Below are positions 1 through 4,809 of a DNA stretch of 5,000 bases, piece by piece. The notes below the pieces were generated by a model. That model had not been told where the DNA came from and did not search any database. It worked only from the letters and a program-made list of their open reading frames with translations. The position numbers and the translations under genes are program-made. Location of the stretch: positions 1-5,000 of the forward strand of contig JANQOH010000240.1 in the NCBI GenBank assembly GCA_028289725.1, written 5' to 3'. The number at the start of each line of letters is the position of its first letter. The first letter of the stretch is position 1. This DNA comes from Alphaproteobacteria bacterium. Its GTDB lineage: Bacteria; Pseudomonadota; Alphaproteobacteria; UBA7887.

Positions 1-225
1 ACGGTTCCCCGTCTCATACTCAACATGCGCCGTCGAGATCGTAATGCCACGCGCCTTCTCCTCTGGCGCCTTGTCAATCTCGTCATACGCCGTGAACTCA
101 GCCCCGCCAGCCTCCGCCAAGGCCTTCGTGATCGCCGCCGTCAATGTCGTCTTACCATGATCAACGTGACCAATCGTACCCACGTTCACATGCGGCTTCG
201 TCCGCTCAAACTTCTCTTTCGCCAT
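1..225 (-). CDS. tuf: Elongation factor Tu, N-terminal 75 residues (runs off left edge)
   Basis: EF-Tu is the GTPase that carries aminoacyl-tRNA to the ribosomal A site. The 75 visible codons, read from ATG at 225 down to base 1, start MAKEKFERTKPHVNVGTIGH. They contain the P-loop GHVDHGKT at residues 19-26 and the switch I segment EEKARGITIS at 55-64, with the effector threonine at 62. The stretch AEFTAYDEIDKAPEEKARG is the form usual in alphaproteobacteria. The start is fixed by the universally conserved N-terminus; a short AGG lies about 8 nt upstream. The gene follows tRNA-Gly by 74 nt on the same strand with no visible terminator or new promoter between them, so it is probably co-transcribed with the two tRNAs. 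This resembles the tRNA-tufB operon of E. coli. The G2-G5 remainder and domains 2 and 3 lie outside the window. Confidence 0.98.
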   Translation of the reverse strand, partial: MAKEKFERTKPHVNVGTIGHVDHGKTTLTAAITKALAEAGGAEFTAYDEIDKAPEEKARGITISTAHVEYETGNR

Positions 226-299
226 CGTGTTGCCTGTCTGCTACGGCCTCTATTGTCTCAATCCCATCCGCCGGCGGCGTCCGGGTCGTCATCCTCGGA

Positions 300-373
300 T
301 GGAGCGGGTGATGGGAATCGAACCCACGTCACCAGCTTGGAAGGCTGGGGCTCTACCATTGAGCTACACCCGC
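300..373 (-). tRNA. tRNA-Gly (anticodon TCC)
   Basis: The minus strand folds into a full cloverleaf of 74 nt including an encoded CCA (300-302). The acceptor GCGGGTG pairs with CACCCGC, followed by discriminator T. The D arm is GCTC/GAGC, the anticodon stem CCAGC/GCTGG holds the loop CTTCCAA with anticodon TCC, and the T arm GTGGG/CCCAT holds TTCGATT. It reads GGA and GGG codons. It lies between tRNA-Tyr and tuf on the same strand, so it is probably cut from a common precursor. Confidence 0.97.
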
Positions 374-397
374 CCGGTCACGCTCCTCCGTCCTTTT

Positions 398-413
398 CGA
401 TCCGTCAGGATCG
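398..413. repeat. Small inverted repeat between the tRNA-Tyr and tRNA-Gly genes
   Basis: CGATCC and GGATCG form a perfect 6-bp stem with a 4-nt loop in the 122-nt spacer between the two tRNA genes. No U-tract follows it in the direction of transcription, so it is not a convincing terminator. It could be a spacer hairpin affecting precursor processing. The rest of the spacer shows nothing else. Confidence 0.35.
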
Positions 414-495
414 GCTTTCCGCCGCCCCTGTCCGGCTCGTCGCACATGTCCAACGCGGGACCTTGACCCACCCCGGCAGGCCGAACGTTGAACCA

Positions 496-581
496 TGGTG
501 GAGGGGGTAGGATTCGAACCTACGTAGACGTACGTCGGCAGATTTACAGTCTGCTGCCTTTAACCACTCGGCCACCCCTCC
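496..581 (-). tRNA. tRNA-Tyr (anticodon GTA), class II
   Basis: An 86-nt minus-strand cloverleaf with encoded CCA (496-498). The acceptor GGAGGGG pairs with CCCCTCC, followed by discriminator A. The anticodon stem GCAGA/TCTGC holds CTGTAAA with anticodon GTA. The T arm is GTAGG-TTCGAAT-CCTAC. A 14-nt variable region with an internal self-complementary GACGTACGTC gives the long arm of bacterial tRNA-Tyr. It is the first gene after the putative promoter at 619-646 and heads the Tyr-Gly-tuf unit. Confidence 0.97.
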
Positions 582-618
582 GCACCCGAACGGGCGCGCC
601 GTCTGGGCGAACTTGCGG

Positions 619-646
619 ACTATCGACATTCGCTTCGGCTTGTCAA
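619..646 (-). promoter_or_regulatory. Sigma-70-type promoter for the tRNA-Tyr/tRNA-Gly/tuf unit
   Basis: On the minus strand a perfect -35 TTGACA (641-646) is followed by a 16-nt spacer and a -10 GATAGT (619-624, 4 of 6 consensus). Transcription would start near 612, about 30 nt before the tRNA. The bases after the -10 are GC-rich (CCGC), as in discriminators of stringently controlled stable-RNA promoters. That control is an inference from composition only. Confidence 0.6.
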
Positions 647-749
647 CTGGATAGCACGCCGCAAATCATGGGCTGAAAGTCCGCGCGTTTCGGCCCGATT
701 TTGTTGCGCCACGCATTGTTGATTCGGACCGCGATATATAGGTTTCAGC

Positions 750-1565
750 ATGGCTGTCCGCAAGCAAGGCAAGAGACATAGAGCCGCCGCCAAGAGCGGC
801 CCACGGGGCAACCGAAACCGGACCTCTTCACGGTTCACGAGCGGTACGGCCGGGCACACCTATTGGCTCTACGGAACCCACCCCGTGCTGGCGGCGCTGG
901 AGAACCCACGCCGCCGCGTGCAACGATTGATCTGCATTGAGTCGGCGGCACCTTCTCGCGGCCAAACAAATGCGACCGTTGAGGTGGTCGATCGTCAAAC
1001 CATCGCCCAAACGGTGCCACCCGGGGCGGTGCATCAAGGCCTCGCCGCCGAAGTGTGGCCGTTGGAGCAGCCATCACTCGCCGATCTGCTCGCCCCGGCC
1101 GCAACCGGACCCATCGTCTTTCTTGACCAAGTAACGGACCCGCAAAATGTTGGCGCCATCATGCGTTCGGCGTCGGCCTTCGGTGCACAGGCCGTGGTCA
1201 CGACCGAGCATCACGCCCCGCCCGAGTCCGGTGCCCTGGCGAAAGCCGCGGCCGGAACGCTCGAGAAGTTGCCGCTCATTCGCGTGCCCAACCTGGCACG
1301 CGCCATTCGGCTCGCGGCCAATAGCGGATTCTGGATCCTGGGCCTTGACCCGTCCGGCGACCGCACACTCGGCGAAGCCAAACAAGGCGGCCCGACCGCG
1401 TTGATTTTGGGCGCGGAAGGACGCGGTTTGCGGCGCCTTTCGCGTGAGGCCTGCGATGAAATCGTTCGCTTGCCAATGGCGCGGGACCTGGAAAGCCTTA
1501 ATGTCTCGAATGCGGCGGCGGTCGCGCTTTATGAATTGACGCGGGCACCTGATACCGGCAAGTGA
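750..1565 (+). CDS. rlmB: 23S rRNA (guanosine-2'-O-)-methyltransferase RlmB, SpoU/TrmH family
   Basis: The 271-residue product belongs to the SpoU/TrmH (SPOUT) family; RlmB methylates the 2'-O of a conserved guanosine (G2251 in E. coli 23S rRNA) using S-adenosylmethionine. A basic, probably disordered extension covers residues 1-36. The L30e-like RNA-binding domain follows, from YWLYGTHPVL at 38 to about 110, including VHQGLAAEV (94-102). The knotted catalytic domain has motif 1 DPQNVGAIMRSA (130-141, catalytic Arg139), motif 2 ILGAEGRGL (219-227), and motif 3 LPM with LNVSNAAAVALYE (250-262). All key residues are present. The E. coli enzyme is 243 residues; the extra length is the N-terminal tail. 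ATG 750 has only a weak AGG 7 nt upstream. An AT-rich TATATA sits at 735-740, but I see no well-spaced -35. tRNA-Thr follows 56 nt downstream. Family is certain; the RlmB assignment within it is very likely, given the HQG motif and context. Confidence 0.93.
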   Translation: MAVRKQGKRHRAAAKSGPRGNRNRTSSRFTSGTAGHTYWLYGTHPVLAALENPRRRVQRLICIESAAPSRGQTNATVEVVDRQTIAQTVPPGAVHQGLAAEVWPLEQPSLADLLAPAATGPIVFLDQVTDPQNVGAIMRSASAFGAQAVVTTEHHAPPESGALAKAAAGTLEKLPLIRVPNLARAIRLAANSGFWILGLDPSGDRTLGEAKQGGPTALILGAEGRGLRRLSREACDEIVRLPMARDLESLNVSNAAAVALYELTRAPDTGK

Positions 1566-1578
1566 ACGGCGCTTGCCG
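1556..1578 (+). repeat. Stem-loop spanning the rlmB stop codon
   Basis: CGGCAAG (1556-1562) and CTTGCCG (1572-1578) form a perfect 7-bp stem around a 9-nt loop that contains the TGA stop. No T-run follows, so it does not look like an intrinsic terminator. Transcription may continue into tRNA-Thr, with the hairpin marking the processed 3' end of the mRNA. Confidence 0.4.
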
Positions 1579-1621
1579 CTGTCACCGCGCCTCGGTATCG
1601 TCGCCGCGGCACGCGCCAAGT

Positions 1622-1697
1622 GCCGGCGTAGCTCAACTGGTAGAGCAACCGCCTTGTAAGCGGTAGGTTGCAGGTTCAAGTCCTGCCGCCGGCACCA
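1622..1697 (+). tRNA. tRNA-Thr (anticodon TGT)
   Basis: A 76-nt cloverleaf with encoded CCA (1695-1697). The acceptor GCCGGCG pairs with CGCCGGC, followed by discriminator A. The D arm is GCTC/GAGC, the anticodon stem ACCGC/GCGGT holds CTTGTAA with anticodon TGT, and the T arm is GCAGG-TTCAAGT-CCTGC. It reads ACA and related Thr codons. No convincing promoter lies in the 56 nt after rlmB, so it may depend on rlmB transcription. It converges on the minus-strand operon with a gap of 31 nt. Confidence 0.97.
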
Positions 1698-1728
1698 CCT
1701 TCCGCCACAGCAGTTAGAGGCAATTCGC

Positions 1729-2457
1729 TCAGCGGCGGCGAGTCCAATTGTAAACGCCGGTTGCCGATAGCAGGATCAGCATCACCGCGGCCCCGTCCAT
1801 GATGTAAGGGCCGAACCGGCCAAACAAACGACCGCTATGCAAATCGAGCACCACCCGCTCCCACGGCAGTCCGACGCCGCGATGACTTTCGAGTATCAAC
1901 GCCAACAGGTCTTGAGGCGTTTCCACGGGCTGCGGCGCATCCACCGTACTTCTTGCCGTCGGTTGCCAGACAATCATGTCCAAATCGGACATGAACGCGC
2001 CGGATTCGGTGCGAACCAGAATTGTATCGTCCGAGCCCGCCGCGAGCCCCAGCAGCGCGCCATCGACACCGATCGGCGTGACTTTCTCGACAAGGTCCCC
2101 GTTGTCCGCGAAAAGAAAAAGTGCGGCGTCGGATGCGACCACGATTGCGGGGCCAACGGCGACTGATCCGACATAGATCTCAATAGTTTGATAAATTGAT
2201 TTGCCATCTAAGTATAACGTGCCGTCCAACCAAGTGACCATTTTGTCGCCGGCGCGATGGCTGATCGGATCGCTGGCCGCTTCAATGCCATACCAAGCCA
2301 GCAACCCGTCGTGGTTCAAGTTTCTCTCGTCGAGACGCAAGGCTTCAGTGTGCTCCAGCATGACGCCGGTCACGACGAGCAGCACCACGAACGGCACCGA
2401 CGCCAAACCGAGCCACCGGTGCCATAGAAGCACGAGCCGGCGCAATTTCTTGGCCAT
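1729..2457 (-). CDS. Small PepSY-associated transmembrane protein, putative envelope electron-transfer partner
   Basis: A 242-residue inner-membrane protein of the PepSY-associated TM (PepSY_TM) type. The first helix, about residues 10-33, starts with the family signature LWHRWLGL and ends TGVMLEH. A last helix, about 217-237, follows LDLHSGRLFGRFGPYIMD and ends in TRRR, a positive-inside tail. The roughly 180-residue segment between them is predicted periplasmic. Its middle is rich in short beta-like strands around LYLDG, LFLFADNGDLVEKV and SDLDMIVWQP, as in relatives found beside FMN-binding proteins. Larger relatives with four helices, such as FoxB and PiuB, act in siderophore iron reduction; the two-helix form here is shorter. 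His13, His36, His192 and His207 lie at or near the helix ends and are candidate heme ligands (inference). ATG 2457 starts 2 nt after the stop of the FMN-binding gene, with no clear ribosome-binding site, which suggests translational coupling. The precise substrate is unknown. Confidence 0.82.
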   Translation of the reverse strand: MAKKLRRLVLLWHRWLGLASVPFVVLLVVTGVMLEHTEALRLDERNLNHDGLLAWYGIEAASDPISHRAGDKMVTWLDGTLYLDGKSIYQTIEIYVGSVAVGPAIVVASDAALFLFADNGDLVEKVTPIGVDGALLGLAAGSDDTILVRTESGAFMSDLDMIVWQPTARSTVDAPQPVETPQDLLALILESHRGVGLPWERVVLDLHSGRLFGRFGPYIMDGAAVMLILLSATGVYNWTRRR

Positions 2458-2459
2458 GG

Positions 2460-2990
2460 CTATTGCGTCACAGCCCCATGCAGGTAGAGCGCCAAGCGCG
2501 CCAGTTTTGTCAGCGCGCGAACTGAGAGGGTGGCGCCGGATATGCCGTCAATGGAGCGGTCCAAGTCGTAGTCCGCTTCCAACCGCGCGCCAATGAATTG
2601 ATTGGTGAAGAAGTCATTGCGCACCTCCCAGCCCCGACTTTCGCGATAAATCAGAACGGTGACACGAGCAATTTTGCCGCCGTCTACGACCAGACCGGTG
2701 GTGATGGGATGGACCTTGCCAATTTCTTCCAAGATCCAGGCGGTCCGATCGCCCTGCCGCCAATAGGAGACCCGCAGAACACCGAGATCGCGTTCCATAA
2801 TCTTCCTAATGTCGGCTTTGTAGGCCTTGGTCACCCAAAACTTTTTTGGATCGGGTGATTCACCGCCAAACGCCTGGGTTAGGAATATGTCGGGCTCTAG
2901 GTAAACGTCCTCGTCACCTTCTTGGAAATCGCCAAGGACCGGTGCCGGGAAGATGCAGATGAGGGCCACAAGGGCAAAGAGTGATCGCAT
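2460..2990 (-). CDS. Exported FMN-binding domain protein with covalent flavinylation motif
   Basis: A 176-residue product with a signal peptide: MRSLFALVALICIFPAPVLG, probable cleavage after Gly20. The C-terminal half matches the FMN_bind domain also found in RnfG, NqrC and NosR, ending in DGISGATLSVRALTK (148-162). This fits the Dxx(S/T)GAT motif in which ApbE links FMN through a phosphoester to the threonine, here Thr154. The mature protein is therefore predicted to be a periplasmic covalent flavoprotein that passes electrons. The N-terminal region around QAFGGESPDPKKFWVT (39-54) is also typical of stand-alone members of the group. No apbE gene is visible in this window, so the transferase would be encoded elsewhere. 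The start at 2990 is the one that gives a complete signal peptide; its GGGA is close to the ATG. It lies 26 nt after the porin stop and 2 nt before the PepSY-type gene. Confidence 0.85.
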   Translation of the reverse strand: MRSLFALVALICIFPAPVLGDFQEGDEDVYLEPDIFLTQAFGGESPDPKKFWVTKAYKADIRKIMERDLGVLRVSYWRQGDRTAWILEEIGKVHPITTGLVVDGGKIARVTVLIYRESRGWEVRNDFFTNQFIGARLEADYDLDRSIDGISGATLSVRALTKLARLALYLHGAVTQ

Positions 2991-3016
2991 TTTCCCGGCA
3001 CGTATAGTGAACGTCG

Positions 3017-4270
3017 TTAGAACTGGTACCCGACGCCAAGATTGATGCGGTTATCGTTCTTACCGCGACCATCCGGGCGGAACTCGAATTGGCCATCAAT
3101 TTTGAACACCACGTCCGGGTGTAGCCAAACGTTGGCGCCGAGATCGAACTGCCCAAACTTGCTGTCGGTGGAATTGCCTGCTTCGTTGTCGAACTCGCTA
3201 TAACGCGTGAACAATCCAATTTCCACCGGGCCGGCATCGAAGCGATAAGACGGCTCGACGTACCAACCATACTGCACATCGCGTCCGAACGCGCCCGGAC
3301 CCGTGAAGACAGGGCCGTCATCCAAATCCCAACGCGCGCCCAAGACACGCAATCCCCACCCGCCGCGACGGATATCGGCATGCGCTTCGATCAGCGTTGC
3401 CGGGGTGCCGAGGCCCTGGGCGTTTTGCGTGATGTCGTCTTGGTAGTGCGCAGTCGCCGCCAGTTCGACACCCGGAAGGCCTGTCCACTTAATTCGACCA
3501 GTCAACGCCGGATCTGTTGCCTTTGCCTCCGCGACTTTCTGACGGCCGCTGCGGATCTTGAAGGCATTAGAGCCAGTGGTCGGCGTCATGAGACCGGAGT
3601 GCAGCGAGACGTCGTACGAAAATCCGGAACCGATCTCGCCGCTCGCGCCGACACCGCCTTCCCACCAGGTCGTCGGAATAATGTTGGCTTCGACCGGATT
3701 GCGCTCGACGCCAAAGAAGGTCGGCGGTTCGTGCGTCTCGTTGAGGATGCCGACCGGGATCAGGAACACGCCGGCGCGCGCCCGATGCCCTTCCGTGTAG
3801 TCATATTCGATATAGGCTTGCTCTAGCTCGACCTCACCGGGTTTGCCGTCACCGGCCAGAGCGTGTTCGATTTCGACCTCACCCACGAGTCTTAAATCGT
3901 CGGTAAAATCGTGACCAATGAACAAGACGAAGCGGTGGAAGTCGATCTCGTCCTTGTCGCCCGCGTTGTAGTGAAGTTCGCCGTACCCACCAAGCGACGT
4001 ACGCTCCCACCAGCCGCCGGTGCCTGCATCCCCGGCGTCCCTTAAATCAACGATTTCGGCAGTGGCTTCTACCTTGGCATCGGTCTCAGCGACCTTGGAT
4101 TCCGTACTTTCAAGACGCGCCTTGAGGTCTTGAATTTCCTGCTGCTGGCTTTGAATGATCCGCCACATTTCCTCCGGTGACGGCAACTCAGTGTCCTGAG
4201 CCACGGCAGTTGTCGCGAGCGCAACGGTTGCCGCGGTCGAAAGAAGCAAATTGGTAAAGCGAAGAGTCAT
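3017..4270 (-). CDS. Outer-membrane porin with N-terminal coiled coil, OprP/OprO-like
   Basis: A 417-residue outer-membrane beta-barrel protein, first gene of the operon. Residues 1-24 are a signal peptide ending AVA, before QD. Residues about 34-75 form a coiled coil with an unbroken heptad series I39, I46, L53, V60, V67, V74, as in trimeric porins with a periplasmic stalk. The barrel starts near LGGYGELHYN and ends in GVGYQF, with the terminal phenylalanine used by the Bam machinery. Segments such as GVFLIPVGILNETHEPP and NIIPTTWWEGG are typical of the phosphate-selective porin O/P-like group, but the solute cannot be read from the sequence. I chose ATG 4270 because GGGGGA (4278-4283) stands 7 nt upstream. 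A TTG at 4285 would add five residues, but it overlaps this ribosome-binding site and has none of its own. The operon context suggests that it admits a substrate, perhaps a ferric chelate, for the redox proteins; that is inference. Confidence 0.85.
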   Translation of the reverse strand: MTLRFTNLLLSTAATVALATTAVAQDTELPSPEEMWRIIQSQQQEIQDLKARLESTESKVAETDAKVEATAEIVDLRDAGDAGTGGWWERTSLGGYGELHYNAGDKDEIDFHRFVLFIGHDFTDDLRLVGEVEIEHALAGDGKPGEVELEQAYIEYDYTEGHRARAGVFLIPVGILNETHEPPTFFGVERNPVEANIIPTTWWEGGVGASGEIGSGFSYDVSLHSGLMTPTTGSNAFKIRSGRQKVAEAKATDPALTGRIKWTGLPGVELAATAHYQDDITQNAQGLGTPATLIEAHADIRRGGWGLRVLGARWDLDDGPVFTGPGAFGRDVQYGWYVEPSYRFDAGPVEIGLFTRYSEFDNEAGNSTDSKFGQFDLGANVWLHPDVVFKIDGQFEFRPDGRGKNDNRINLGVGYQF

Positions 4271-4277
4271 TAGTCCG

Positions 4278-4283
4278 TCCCCC
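4278..4283 (-). promoter_or_regulatory. Ribosome-binding site deciding the porin start
   Basis: GGGGGA lies 7 nt before ATG 4270. It favours this start over the in-frame TTG at 4285, whose last base is the first G of the same run. Confidence 0.7.
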
Positions 4284-4348
4284 AAAGACGCAACGATGCG
4301 GCAGACGCAGGCGCGACTGTCCGGCTTATTGTTCGAGACACCTGCTAC

Positions 4349-4386
4349 TTGCGATCAAGTCGCAATCGCGATGCGACTGTTTCGCA
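4349..4386. promoter_or_regulatory. Cluster of overlapping Fur-like half-sites in the porin leader
   Basis: The plus strand carries TTGCGA (4349), TCGCAA (4360), TGCGACT (4372) and TTCGCA (4381). They alternate in direction about every 10-12 bp, close to one helical turn. TGCGACTGTTTCGCA (4372-4386) matches the 7-1-7 core of the palindrome at 4791-4809 at 12 of 15 positions. AGTCGCA (4358-4364) and TGCGACT (4372-4378) also form a perfect 7-bp dyad. These lie downstream of the predicted start near 4409, so they could extend a Fur complex into the leader, or form an RNA hairpin instead. Confidence 0.45.
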
Positions 4387-4405
4387 CTCGCAGGAATGAG
4401 TCAAT

Positions 4406-4424
4406 GGGAATGACAATTATTCGC
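4406..4424. promoter_or_regulatory. Fur-type operator overlapping the porin operon promoter
   Basis: On the plus strand GGGAAT-GACAAT-T-ATTCGC follows the classical Fur-box layout of two direct hexamers, one spacer base and one inverted hexamer (GATAAT-GATAAT-C-ATTATC). Shifted by three bases (4409-4427), it matches the perfect palindrome at 4791-4809 at 16 of 19 positions. It covers the predicted -10, so an iron-loaded Fur-like repressor bound here would block the operon. The regulator's identity is inferred. Confidence 0.65.
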
Positions 4425-4445
4425 AATTACCAAACTATGGTGCAA
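4416..4445 (-). promoter_or_regulatory. Putative promoter of the porin/FMN/PepSY operon
   Basis: On the minus strand TTGCAC (4440-4445) is followed by an 18-nt spacer and AATAAT (4416-4421), which matches TATAAT at 5 of 6 positions. The -35 is weak (3 of 6). Transcription would start near 4409 and leave a leader of about 139 nt before the porin ATG. The -10 lies inside the Fur-type operator. Confidence 0.45.
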
Positions 4446-4678
4446 GCGGCCGGCCAAATAGTCCCTTTTTTTCAAACTACTACGCATACCCCCTGAACTC
4501 GCGGGAGGCGTCGTTCTCGCTCTTAGGGCTGGTCGATCACCCAATTTTTTCGCCTTTTGGGTCGCATGAGAGGCGCGTCGACGCCGCGCTTTGAGGTCCG
4601 TCTCGCCAGACTGCGCCACACGACGAAATCTCGTCGATCGGTATTTGGCGCCATCATCTTGGCCGTCTGAAAGAGAAT
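4446..4678. other. Intergenic stretch without a convincing gene
   Basis: No protein family, RNA gene or good promoter is recognised here. There are small dyads: ACCCAA/TTGGGT (4539-4562), the palindrome GCGTCGACGC (4575-4584), and CGACGA-AATC-TCGTCG (4621-4636). None has an obvious role. Translations across it are Arg/Ser-rich and resemble no family I know. Confidence 0.5.
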
Positions 4679-4702
4679 CGGCGGGCGCCAAGGCGCCCGC
4701 CG
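4679..4702 (-). terminator. GC-rich terminator-like hairpin, probably read on the minus strand
   Basis: CGGCGGGCGCC and GGCGCCCGCCG form a perfect 11-bp stem. Read on the minus strand it is capped by a CUUG-type loop and followed by the T-rich ATTCTCTTTC; on the plus strand the following bases are purine-rich. This favours termination of a minus-strand transcript coming from the right. The tail is not a pure T-run, so termination may be inefficient. Confidence 0.5.
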
Positions 4703-4720
4703 AAAGGTCAGATGAAGGCA

Positions 4721-4759
4721 GTTCCATGTTGCGAATCAGTCGCATTCGCAACATGGAAC
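4721..4759. repeat. Perfect 16-bp inverted repeat containing a Fur-like site
   Basis: GTTCCATGTTGCGAAT (4721-4736) is repeated in perfect inverse at 4744-4759 around the 7-nt loop CAGTCGC. Inside it, GCGAAT-C-AGTCGC-ATTCGC (4731-4749) has the mirrored Fur-box order 6-1-6-6 with one changed base in the middle hexamer. The element could therefore be a DNA operator, a strong RNA hairpin, or both. Confidence 0.7.
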
Positions 4760-4790
4760 CTCCCGCATTCACGCCTCGTTGTCAATGGAA

Positions 4791-4809
4791 AATGCGAATT
4801 ATTCGCATT
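4791..4809. promoter_or_regulatory. Perfect 19-bp Fur-like palindrome
   Basis: AATGCGAATTATTCGCATT is a perfect 9-1-9 palindrome whose core TGCGAAT-T-ATTCGCA has the 7-1-7 architecture of Fur boxes (TGATAAT-N-ATTATCA). It is the best-formed copy of the motif in the window. A minus-strand TTGACA lies beside it at 4780-4785. The gene it controls could be the possible small RNA to its left or a gene beyond the right edge. Confidence 0.65.

Noticed and set aside
25..510. Plus-strand 161-codon open frame
   Set aside because: It is antisense to tuf and to tRNA-Gly, which are both certain.
704..740. Promoter for rlmB with TTGCGC or TTGTTG and TATATA
   Set aside because: The spacings (13, 23 or 28 nt) are far from 16-18, so I do not call a sigma-70 promoter although the AT-rich box is suggestive.
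1074..1679. Minus-strand 201-codon open frame
   Set aside because: It is the antisense shadow of rlmB, whose catalytic motifs are complete, and it overlaps tRNA-Thr.
3380..3826. Plus-strand 148-codon open frame
   Set aside because: It lies antisense within the porin gene and has Arg-rich, low-complexity content with no family resemblance.
4349..4360. FNR/CRP-like site CTTGCGATCAAG
   Set aside because: Only a 4-4-4 dyad. It lacks the TTGAT/ATCAA half-sites and is better explained as part of the TGCGA/TCGCA cluster.
4401..4754. Minus-strand open frame of 117 codons from ATG 4754, with GGGAGG 4 nt upstream
   Set aside because: It would run through the 16-bp inverted repeat, the GC-rich hairpin and the operon's promoter and Fur-type site. 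The product is Arg/Ser-rich, lacks hydrophobic core segments and resembles no family I know, including HemP. A short peptide cannot be fully excluded.
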